Shown: positions 1 to 6,162 of the stretch, in pieces
How positions within the stretch are numbered: position 1 is the first letter of the stretch
How the letters are laid out: each line of letters begins with the position of its first letter
From: Burkholderiaceae bacterium
GTDB taxonomy: Bacteria > Pseudomonadota > Gammaproteobacteria > Burkholderiales > Burkholderiaceae_D
Direction: 5' to 3'
Length of the DNA stretch: 6,162 nt
NCBI GenBank assembly: GCA_031261905.1
Contig: JAISIS010000034.1
Coordinates: forward strand, 1-6,162
Notes under the pieces: generated by a model
Databases searched by the model: none
Seen by the model: only the letters and a program-made list of their open reading frames with translations
Told to the model about the DNA's origin: nothing
Position numbers and translations under genes: made by a program

Positions 1-768
<768 letters not shown>

Positions 769-844
769 CGTGGATGTTTCATTTACCATGCAAAAGAACG
801 TTTACGGCAAAATGTGCGGAAATGGCAACAAACACGCCTGCCGG

Positions 845-853
845 TGCTAAAAT
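845..853 (+). promoter_or_regulatory. Possible extended -10 promoter element for yajC-secD-secF
   Basis: TGCTAAAAT fits the extended -10 form TGnTAnAAT and lies about 37 bases before the yajC ATG. The expected -35 position, about 17 bases upstream, reads GCAACA and is poor; TGGCAA at 823-828 is slightly better but has a 19-base spacer. An extended -10 can partly compensate for a weak -35. The rest of the 122-base tgt-yajC gap holds no gene, terminator or RNA that I can recognise. The call is a pattern match only. Confidence 0.4.
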
Positions 854-890
854 TTCATGTTATTCAAAAATTTAATGGTCTGGAGTTGAC

Positions 891-1274
891 ATGTTCATTT
901 CGAATGCCTATGCGCAATCGGCGTCTTCCGGTTTGGATGGCATTGGCGGCTTTTTGCCGATTATCCTGATGTTTGTGGTGCTGTACTTCCTGATGATCCG
1001 TCCTCAGCAGAAAAGGCAAAAAGAACAGAAAGCGATGATTGAGGCGCTTGCCGAAGGAGACGAAATTGTGACGACGGGCGGGCTTTTGGGCACGGTTACC
1101 CAAGTTTCGGAAAATCATGTTTCCATGCGGATGGCAAGCGGTGCGGAAGTGTTTGTACAAAAAACTGCGGTTGTCGCTCAATTGCCCAAAGGGACGCTGG
1201 AATCGCTGGCGGAACCGCCGCAACCCGCTCCAGTCCCGGTTTTGGCTCCCCCGCCCGATCAACAGGCTGAATAA
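891..1274 (+). CDS. yajC: Sec translocon accessory subunit YajC
   Basis: YajC is a small inner-membrane protein that associates with SecD and SecF and, through them, with the SecYEG channel. It is generally dispensable and its exact role is unsettled. The 127-residue product has a short N-terminus (MFISNAYAQ, typical of the family), one membrane segment at about residues 18-36, and then the conserved basic RPQQKRQK at 37-44. A compact cytosolic domain follows with EGDEIVTTGG at 55-64. The C-terminal tail at about 109-122 is rich in proline, which is variable in the family and somewhat longer than in E. coli YajC (110 residues). The ATG is supported by TGGAG at 881-885, 5 bases upstream. It ends 2 bases before secD, so the two are surely co-transcribed. 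Confidence 0.96.
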   Translation: MFISNAYAQSASSGLDGIGGFLPIILMFVVLYFLMIRPQQKRQKEQKAMIEALAEGDEIVTTGGLLGTVTQVSENHVSMRMASGAEVFVQKTAVVAQLPKGTLESLAEPPQPAPVPVLAPPPDQQAE

Positions 1275-1276
1275 AC

Positions 1277-3127
1277 ATGAACCGTTATCCTCTCTGGAAA
1301 TATCTTGTTATTGCCGCCGCGGTATTGTTCGGCATTCTTTATACCGTTCCCAATTTCTTTGGCGAATCGCCCGCCGTGCAGGTCAGCAGCGTCAAATCTA
1401 CCATCAAGGTGGATACCGGGCTGGTGAAAGAGGTTGAGCGGGTACTGAAGAGCGGGAATATCGCGCCGGATGGCATTTATTTCGATGCGGGCAGCGTTCA
1501 CCGCACTATCCGCGTTCGCTTTGCTGATACGGATACACAGTTCCGGGCCAAAGACCTGCTGGAACGCAAGCTGAACCCGGATTCTGCCGACCCTACCTAC
1601 AGCATTGCCTTCAACCTGATCTCGAATACGCCGCAGTGGCTGCAAAGCATCAGGGCGCTGCCCATGTATCTGGGGCTGGATTTGCGGGGTGGCGTGCATT
1701 TTCTGATGAAGGTGGATGTCGGGGCCGCGGTTACTTCACGGGTGCAGGGCATTCAGTCCGCCTTGCGTAGCCAGTTGCGCGAAAAAGGCATCCGCTATGC
1801 CAATATGACGCGCGCCGACGGCAAGATAGAGATGCAGTTTGCCGATGCGGAAACGCGTAACCGCGCCAGGGATCTGATGACCCGGCAAATGCCGGAGGTG
1901 ATGACGGAGGATTTGCCGGAGAACCGGCTCGCCGTTGTCCTGAAGCCGGACGCGCTTAAGGAAACACAGGAAAGCAGCCTCAGGCAGAATATTGCGACGC
2001 TCTCCAAGCGCGTGAACGAACTGGGCGTGAACGAGCCGGTGATCCAGCGCCAGGGGGCTGACCGTATTGTGGTGCAGTTGCCCGGCGTTCAGGATGTTTC
2101 ACGGGCAAAAGATATTATTGGTCGCACCGCCACACTGGAAGTGCGCATGGTTGACGAATCCGTTGTACGCGGAACGGAAATGACGGTTGCCGTGCCTTTT
2201 GGCTCTGAACTGTACACGGTCGGCAATGGCGCGCCGGTGATCCTTTACCGGGATCCGGTGATTACCGGCGAATATATTGCCAACGCCTCGTCGACTTTCG
2301 ATCAGCACCAGAACGCCGCCGTGGCGATTGATTTGAACGGCAATGGCGGACGCAAGATGCGCGAAGCGACCCGCGGCAAGATCGGCAAGCTGATGGCGAT
2401 TGTGCTGTTTGAGAAAGGCAAGGGCGAAGTCCTGACGGTTGCCACCATTCGCGATGAACTGGGGTCGAAATTCCAGATTACGGGTATGGGCAGCACCCAG
2501 GCCGCTACTGATCTTGCGCTCCTGTTGCGCGCAGGATCGCTTGCCGCGCCAATGGAAATTATTGAAGAGCGCACCATTGGTCCGCAACTGGGCGCGGAAA
2601 ATATTTCCAAGGGCTTCAAGTCCACGCTGTATGGTTTCCTGGCGGTTGCCGTCTTCATGATCGCCTATTACCTGTTGTTTGGCGTATTCAGCGTGCTGGC
2701 GTTGTCGGTGAATGTCCTCCTGCTGGTGGCTGTGCTTTCCCTCCTGCAGGTGACGCTGACCTTGCCCGGCATCGCGGCGCTGGCGCTTACGCTGGGTATG
2801 GCGATTGACTCCAACGTGCTGATCAACGAGCGTATCCGGGAAGAGCTGCGAGCCGGACATTCGCCGCAAATGGCAATCGCCAATGGCTTTGCGCATGCCT
2901 GGGCAACGATTCTGGATTCAAACGTGACCACCCTGATTGCCGGTCTGGCCCTCCTGATGCTGGGGTCCGGTCCGATCAGGGGTTTTGCCGTGGTGCATGT
3001 GCTGGGTATTACGACATCGCTGTTTTCTTCCGTCTTTGTCATGCGCGGCCTTGTTAATTTGTGGTACGGCTATCGCAGGCGGATTGAGTCGCTTTCCATC
3101 GGACAGGTCTGGAAGCCCGATGAATAG
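1277..3127 (+). CDS. secD: Protein translocase subunit SecD
   Basis: SecD is an RND-superfamily inner-membrane protein that works with SecF to pull or release translocating proteins on the periplasmic side, driven by proton flow. The product is 616 residues, against 615 in E. coli. It has a first membrane segment at about 9-25, then LGLDLRGGVHF at 132-142. A large periplasmic region (P1) runs to about residue 445, ending in the conserved RAGSLAAP and IGPQLG segments. Five further membrane segments lie between about 448 and 605. The motif GMAIDSNVLINERIREEL carries Asp511, equivalent to E. coli Asp519, which is important for SecDF function and proton movement. The start MNRYPLWKYL is typical of Burkholderiales. 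No clear Shine-Dalgarno precedes the ATG (only AGG at 1264-1266), so translation probably depends on coupling to yajC, whose stop is 2 bases upstream. Confidence 0.98.
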   Translation: MNRYPLWKYLVIAAAVLFGILYTVPNFFGESPAVQVSSVKSTIKVDTGLVKEVERVLKSGNIAPDGIYFDAGSVHRTIRVRFADTDTQFRAKDLLERKLNPDSADPTYSIAFNLISNTPQWLQSIRALPMYLGLDLRGGVHFLMKVDVGAAVTSRVQGIQSALRSQLREKGIRYANMTRADGKIEMQFADAETRNRARDLMTRQMPEVMTEDLPENRLAVVLKPDALKETQESSLRQNIATLSKRVNELGVNEPVIQRQGADRIVVQLPGVQDVSRAKDIIGRTATLEVRMVDESVVRGTEMTVAVPFGSELYTVGNGAPVILYRDPVITGEYIANASSTFDQHQNAAVAIDLNGNGGRKMREATRGKIGKLMAIVLFEKGKGEVLTVATIRDELGSKFQITGMGSTQAATDLALLLRAGSLAAPMEIIEERTIGPQLGAENISKGFKSTLYGFLAVAVFMIAYYLLFGVFSVLALSVNVLLLVAVLSLLQVTLTLPGIAALALTLGMAIDSNVLINERIREELRAGHSPQMAIANGFAHAWATILDSNVTTLIAGLALLMLGSGPIRGFAVVHVLGITTSLFSSVFVMRGLVNLWYGYRRRIESLSIGQVWKPDE

Positions 3128-3173
3128 CGGATTGCACGGCAACCGGATGATTTATTGTTATTGACCAGATTAC

Positions 3174-3193
3174 GGAATTCAGCATGGAATTCT
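3174..3193 (+). promoter_or_regulatory. Possible hairpin holding the secF start codon in its loop
   Basis: GAATTC at 3175-3180 and GAATTC at 3187-3192 are each palindromic and can therefore pair, enclosing the six-base loop AGCATG that contains the secF ATG (3184-3186). A G-T wobble (3174, 3193) could add one pair. The only Shine-Dalgarno candidate, GGA(A) at 3174-3177, would lie within the stem. The pairing is seen directly; any effect on translation is inference. The stem has only two G-C pairs and may be weak or coincidental, since the downstream copy encodes the usual Glu-Phe of the SecF start. Confidence 0.35.
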
Positions 3194-4125
3194 TCAGAAT
3201 TAAAAAAGACATCCCGTTCATGCGCCATGCGCTGATCTTTAATGTCATTTCCTTTGCCACTTTTGTTGCGGCTGTTTTCTTCCTGTTTTCCAGAGGGTTG
3301 CATCTTTCCAATGAATTCACCGGCGGCTCCTCCATTGAAGTCAGCTATGCGCAGGCGGCGAATCTGGCGGATATCCGCGCAACAGTCAGGGGACTGGATA
3401 TCGGCGATGATTTCCAGGTGCAGAACTTCGGACGCGCGCAGGATGTGATTATCAATCTGCCGCTGAAAAAAGATATTTCCACCGCTGAACTGAGTGAAAA
3501 GCTGTTGTCCGCGCTCAAGGCAAAAAATCCGGATGTCGAACTCAAGCGTGTGGAGTTTGTCGGCCCGCAGATCGGGGATGAACTGACGCATGACGGCCTG
3601 ATGGCGCTGGGGCTTGTCATTATCGGCATCATTATTTACCTGGCCTTCCGCTTCGAATGGAAATACGGCGTGGCGGCGGTACTGGCCAATTTGCATGACA
3701 TCATCATCATTCTGGGCTTCTTTGCCTTTTTCCAGTGGGAATTTTCCCTTTCGGTGCTGGCGGCGCTTATGGCGGTGCTGGGGTATTCCGTGAATGAATC
3801 CGTCATTATCTTTGACCGGGTCCGCGAAAATTTCCGGAACATGCGGGGCGCCAGTGTGACGGAAGTTATCAACAACGCCATCACCCGGACGATTTCCCGC
3901 ACCATGATTACGCACGGCAGTACGGAGGCGATGGTGCTGGCTATGCTGTTTTTGGGCGGCCCGACCCTGCATAATTTTTCCATTGCACTGACCATTGGTA
4001 TTGTGTGCAGCATCTATTCCTCGGTTTTCGTTGCAGCGGCCATTGCCATGCGCCTGGGCATCCGGCGGGAGGATCTTATCAAGCACGTCAGGGAAAAAAC
4101 CAAAAACGATGGTGCGGTTGTCTGA
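3184..4125 (+). CDS. secF: Protein translocase subunit SecF
   Basis: SecF is the partner of SecD in the inner-membrane SecDF complex that assists late steps of Sec export using the proton gradient. The product is 313 residues (E. coli 323). It begins MEFFRIKKDIPFM, with a first membrane segment at about 14-36. EFTGGSSIEV follows at 44-53, then a small periplasmic domain to about residue 138, and five more membrane segments to about 298. The motif GYSVNESVIIFDRVRENFR lies at 200-218. Its acidic residue is Glu205, where E. coli has Asp213; Glu44 likewise takes the place of the Asp found in DFTGG of E. coli. Both are conservative changes that also occur in other SecF proteins. The ribosome site is weak (GGA at 3174-3176, 7 bases upstream). 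The 56-base gap after secD holds no terminator, so the two are one transcription unit. Confidence 0.98.
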   Translation: MEFFRIKKDIPFMRHALIFNVISFATFVAAVFFLFSRGLHLSNEFTGGSSIEVSYAQAANLADIRATVRGLDIGDDFQVQNFGRAQDVIINLPLKKDISTAELSEKLLSALKAKNPDVELKRVEFVGPQIGDELTHDGLMALGLVIIGIIIYLAFRFEWKYGVAAVLANLHDIIIILGFFAFFQWEFSLSVLAALMAVLGYSVNESVIIFDRVRENFRNMRGASVTEVINNAITRTISRTMITHGSTEAMVLAMLFLGGPTLHNFSIALTIGIVCSIYSSVFVAAAIAMRLGIRREDLIKHVREKTKNDGAVV

Positions 4126-4176
4126 GTGGTCGCCGGAACGGAAAGCGATTTTTCAGAAACGCACCGCCATATCCTT

Positions 4177-4206
4177 ACAGATCGCCCGGTCAGGCCGGGC
4201 ACAGAT
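4177..4206 (+). repeat. Small GC-rich hairpin flanked by ACAGAT direct repeats in the icd leader
   Basis: GCCCGG (4184-4189) and CCGGGC (4195-4200) form a perfect 6-bp stem with the five-base loop TCAGG. ACAGAT occurs on each side at 4177-4182 and 4201-4206. No T run follows, so it is not a convincing intrinsic terminator for secF. It ends 11 bases before the icd ribosome-binding site. It could attenuate read-through, stabilise the icd leader, or mean nothing. I see no convincing icd promoter in the 102-base gap, so icd may be partly transcribed from the sec operon. Confidence 0.4.
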
Positions 4207-4216
4207 TGCAATTATT

Positions 4217-4222
4217 GGGAGA
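4217..4222 (+). promoter_or_regulatory. icd ribosome-binding site
   Basis: GGGAGA lies 5 bases before the ATG at 4228 and fixes that codon as the icd start. The frame stays open upstream to a GTG at 4126, directly after the secF stop, but nothing like a ribosome site supports that start, and the extra 34 residues do not resemble Icd. Confidence 0.85.
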
Positions 4223-4227
4223 ACATC

Positions 4228-5481
4228 ATGTTTCAACATATCCAGGTTCCGGGTGACGGACAGAAAATTACCGTCAACGCCGATTTCTCGCTGAATGTGC
4301 CGGATAACCCGATTATTCCTTTTATTGAAGGTGACGGCATCGGAGGGGATGTCACACCGGTTATGCGCAAGGTCATTGACGCTGCGGTGGCGAAGGCCTA
4401 TGGCGGGAAACGCCGTATCGCGTGGATGGAAATTTACGCCGGGGAAAAGTCCTCCAAACTGTATGGCGCGGATACCTTTCTTTCTGATGAGACATTGCAG
4501 GCGCTAAAGGAATATGTTGTTGCCATCAAGGGGCCGCTGACAACGCCGATTGGCGGCGGGATGCGTTCCCTTAACGTGACCATGCGCCAGTATCTGGACT
4601 TGTATGTATGCCTGCGCCCTGTCCGTTATTTCAACGGCGTGCCTTCGCCTTTGCGGGAGCCGGAAAAGACCGATATGGTGCTTTTCCGTGAAAACACTGA
4701 AGATATTTATGCCGGTATCGAGTGGCCGGAAGGTTCGGCGGAAGCCAAAAAGGTCATCGACTTCCTGCAAAATGAAATGGGCGTTAAAGATATCCGTTTC
4801 CCCGCCACTTCCGGTATCGGCGTCAAGCCGGTTTCGCAGGAAGGTACGGAGCGCCTGGTCAGGAAGGCCATCCAGTACGCGATTGACCATAACCGTCCTT
4901 CCGTGACGCTGATCCAGAAAGGCAATATCATGAAATTCACGGAAGGCGCGTTCCGGGACTGGGGCTATGCCCTGGCGGACAGGGAGTTCGGCGCGAAACA
5001 GATTGGCAAAGGGCCGCAGCGCACAATCATCAATCCGAAAACCGGCAGCGAGATTGTCATCAAGGATGTACTGACGGATGCGTTCCTTCAGGAAATACTG
5101 CTTCGCCCGGAAGAGTTCAGTGTATTGGCGACACTGAACCTGAATGGCGACTATATTTCGGATGCGCGTGCCGCGCAGGGGGGGGGCATCGGTATCGCGC
5201 CGGGCGCCAAGATGTCGGATTCCATTGCTGTTTTTGAGGCAACGCATGGTACGGCGCCTTCGCTTGCCGGTAAAAATGTAGTGAATCCTGGTTCGCTGAT
5301 ACTTTCGGCTGAAATGATGCTGAGGCACATGGGCTGGATAGAAGCAGCCGACCTGGTGATTGATTCCATGCAAAAAGCGATTGCCTCCAGGCAGGTGACC
5401 ATTGATTTCGCAGCCATGATGGATGACGCAAAGGAGGTTTCCACCTCGGCATTCGGCGACATCATGATTTCCTGTATGTAA
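4228..5481 (+). CDS. icd: Isocitrate dehydrogenase, homodimeric E. coli type, with altered coenzyme-site residues
   Basis: The enzyme oxidatively decarboxylates isocitrate to 2-oxoglutarate in the TCA cycle, supplying carbon for glutamate. The 417-residue product aligns without gaps to E. coli Icd (416 residues) over the regions I compared, with numbering one higher. Isocitrate and metal residues are present: Ser114 in RSLN (the residue phosphorylated by AceK in E. coli), Arg120, Arg130, Arg154 (FREN), Tyr161, Lys231 (KGNIMKF), Asp284, Asp308 and Asp312 (NGDYISD). The coenzyme loop reads HGTAPSLAG instead of HGTAPKYAG, and the later VTIDFAA replaces VTYDFER. Thus Lys344, Tyr345, Tyr391 and Arg395 of the E. 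coli NADP site become Ser345, Leu346, Ile392 and Ala396; Arg293 (E. coli Arg292) is kept. NADP specificity should therefore not be assumed, and NAD+ use is possible. A nine-G run encodes Gly318-Gly320 next to the metal aspartates. The family is certain; the coenzyme is not. Confidence 0.97.
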   Translation: MFQHIQVPGDGQKITVNADFSLNVPDNPIIPFIEGDGIGGDVTPVMRKVIDAAVAKAYGGKRRIAWMEIYAGEKSSKLYGADTFLSDETLQALKEYVVAIKGPLTTPIGGGMRSLNVTMRQYLDLYVCLRPVRYFNGVPSPLREPEKTDMVLFRENTEDIYAGIEWPEGSAEAKKVIDFLQNEMGVKDIRFPATSGIGVKPVSQEGTERLVRKAIQYAIDHNRPSVTLIQKGNIMKFTEGAFRDWGYALADREFGAKQIGKGPQRTIINPKTGSEIVIKDVLTDAFLQEILLRPEEFSVLATLNLNGDYISDARAAQGGGIGIAPGAKMSDSIAVFEATHGTAPSLAGKNVVNPGSLILSAEMMLRHMGWIEAADLVIDSMQKAIASRQVTIDFAAMMDDAKEVSTSAFGDIMISCM

Positions 5482-5486
5482 CGCCG

Positions 5487-5519
5487 CGTAACGGGAGCGC
5501 GCCGCGCTTTCCCGTTACG
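5487..5519 (+). repeat. Strong inverted repeat directly after icd
   Basis: CGTAACGGGA (5487-5496) is perfectly complementary to TCCCGTTACG (5510-5519). The inner bases can add a GCG/CGC extension (5497-5499 with 5505-5507) if two T residues bulge, giving a long GC-rich hairpin that starts 5 bases after the icd stop. No T run follows, so it is probably a 3'-end stabiliser or an aid to termination rather than a terminator itself. It could also be a copy of a dispersed intergenic palindrome. Confidence 0.75.
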
Positions 5520-5523
5520 ATGT

Positions 5524-5559
5524 AAAAAAGCCTGCCGGACGATAACGGCGGGCTTTTTT
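5524..5559. terminator. Bidirectional rho-independent terminator between icd and the chemoreceptor gene
   Basis: AAAAAAGCC (5524-5532) pairs with GGCTTTTTT (5551-5559). A T-G wobble and GCCG/CGGC (5534-5537 with 5546-5549) extend the stem, leaving an eight-base loop. Six A on one side and six T on the other give a U tract in either direction. It lies 42 bases after the icd stop and 36 bases beyond the stop of the convergent minus-strand gene, so it fits termination of both transcripts. Confidence 0.93.
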
Positions 5560-5595
5560 GTGTGGAGAACAGCCAGGGGAAAGCAGCGCGCTTGC

Positions 5596-6162
5596 TCAGA
5601 ATGTTTCCCAGTCTCCATCGTCGGCACGAAGATTGGCTGGTATGCCTGCCGATTGCGTCGTTGCGCCAACGGGTTGTTTGAGCGCCGGTTTTGGCACGCT
5701 TGCCGGACGCAATGCTGATTTCTTCGGTGCGGGAAGAGGCGTTGCCGCCGCTGACTTTTTGCCCACGGACGCGCGCGATACCATTCCGGAATGTGATTCC
5801 ATACTGATTCTGAATGTGCCGACCATCCTGTCCAATTGCCGCGCGTGATCCCTCAGGCTTTCGGTTGCCGCCGCCGATTGTTCCACCAGCGCCGCATTCT
5901 GCTGCGATACCGTATCCATCTCCGTGACGGCAATGTTCACCTGCTCAATCCCCGCGATCTGCTCCTGCGTCGCCATCGTGATCTCGTTCATGATGTCGTT
6001 CACATGTTTGATCTGGTCGCCAATCTCGGTCATGGTCGTCACTGCGTTACTGACCAGATCATTGCCAGAGTTGACCTTGCTGACCGAATCGCTGATGAGT
6101 TCCTTGATTTCCCTTGCGGCTGTCGCGCTTCTCTGCGCCAGGCTTCGCACTTCGGTCGCCAC
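5596..6162 (-). CDS. Methyl-accepting chemotaxis protein, C-terminal part (N-terminus outside the window)
   Basis: This is the cytoplasmic end of a chemoreceptor that signals through CheW and CheA to the flagellar motor. The gene runs leftwards and 188 residues are visible. The first codon is an internal Val in VATEVRSLAQRSATAAREIK, the conserved stretch just past the signalling hairpin tip, so the sensor, membrane segments, HAMP domain and most of the tip are upstream of the visible part. A descending coiled coil follows, including MDTVSQQNAALVEQSAAAT, the usual second methylation helix with Gln and Glu sites for CheR and CheB. After FRI comes a flexible tether of roughly 70 residues rich in Ala, Pro, Lys and Ser. 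It ends in DWETF (5599-5613), the xWxxF pentapeptide that docks CheR and CheB, as in E. coli Tsr (NWETF). The ligand cannot be told from this fragment. Confidence 0.95.
   Translation of the reverse strand: MATEVRSLAQRSATAAREIKELISDSVSKVNSGNDLVSNAVTTMTEIGDQIKHVNDIMNEITMATQEQIAGIEQVNIAVTEMDTVSQQNAALVEQSAAATESLRDHARQLDRMVGTFRISMESHSGMVSRASVGKKSAAATPLPAPKKSALRPASVPKPALKQPVGATTQSAGIPANLRADDGDWETF

Noticed and set aside
769..890. Possible small RNA or riboswitch in the tgt-yajC gap
   Set aside because: I found no strong hairpin, terminator or known motif; only a likely promoter element is supportable.
2099..2896. Open minus-strand frame of 265 codons opposite secD
   Set aside because: It is fully covered by the secD coding frame and its composition is low in complexity and unlike a folded protein.
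3070..4086. Open minus-strand frame of 338 codons opposite secF
   Set aside because: It lies wholly antisense to a certain SecF gene; its product is rich in His, Gln, Asn and Arg with no recognisable domain, as expected for an antisense shadow of biased codons.
4126..4227. GTG at 4126 as an earlier icd start, overlapping the end of secF
   Set aside because: There is no ribosome site before it and no resemblance to Icd in the 34 added residues; GGGAGA before the ATG at 4228 and the family length of about 416 favour the later start.
4504..5373. Open minus-strand frame of 289 codons opposite icd
   Set aside because: It is antisense to intact icd, without a family motif and with the same shadow-like composition.
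5558..5848. Plus-strand open frame of 96 codons over the end of the chemoreceptor gene
   Set aside because: It starts in the terminator stem region and runs antisense to a clear receptor tail, with no ribosome site or known domain.

Overview
The window looks like ordinary chromosomal core sequence from a betaproteobacterium, most likely Burkholderiales and possibly Oxalobacteraceae. That placement is inferred from the tgt-yajC-secD-secF order, the Burkholderiales-like starts of YajC, SecD and SecF, and a moderate GC content judged by eye. No rRNA, tRNA, mobile element, CRISPR array or phage gene is visible. Coding density is high and the longest gene-free stretch is about 120 bases.

Layout: 1-768 is the 3' two thirds of tgt (queuine tRNA-ribosyltransferase). 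A 122-base gap with a possible extended -10 promoter follows. Next come yajC (891-1274), secD (1277-3127) and secF (3184-4125), the ancillary subunits of the Sec protein-export translocon. yajC and secD are only 2 bases apart and probably translationally coupled. The secF start codon lies in the loop of a short potential hairpin. A 102-base leader with a small GC-rich hairpin precedes icd (4228-5481), a homodimeric-type isocitrate dehydrogenase. After icd come a strong imperfect hairpin and then a textbook bidirectional rho-independent terminator. The latter also serves the convergent minus-strand gene at 5596-6162, the C-terminal part of a methyl-accepting chemotaxis protein ending in the CheR/CheB-binding pentapeptide DWETF.

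How the genes work together: YajC, SecD and SecF form the heterotrimer that joins SecYEG and uses the proton gradient to help complete protein translocation. Tgt (tRNA modification), Icd (TCA cycle) and the chemoreceptor are functionally unrelated neighbours. The chemoreceptor implies a chemotactic, probably motile, cell.

I see no clearly new multi-gene system. The most notable signal is in icd. Isocitrate-binding and metal-binding residues are intact, but four residues that bind the NADP 2'-phosphate in E. coli Icd (Lys344, Tyr345, Tyr391, Arg395) are replaced by Ser, Leu, Ile and Ala. This suggests altered coenzyme preference, possibly NAD+. A run of nine G next to the catalytic aspartates of the same gene is also worth checking.
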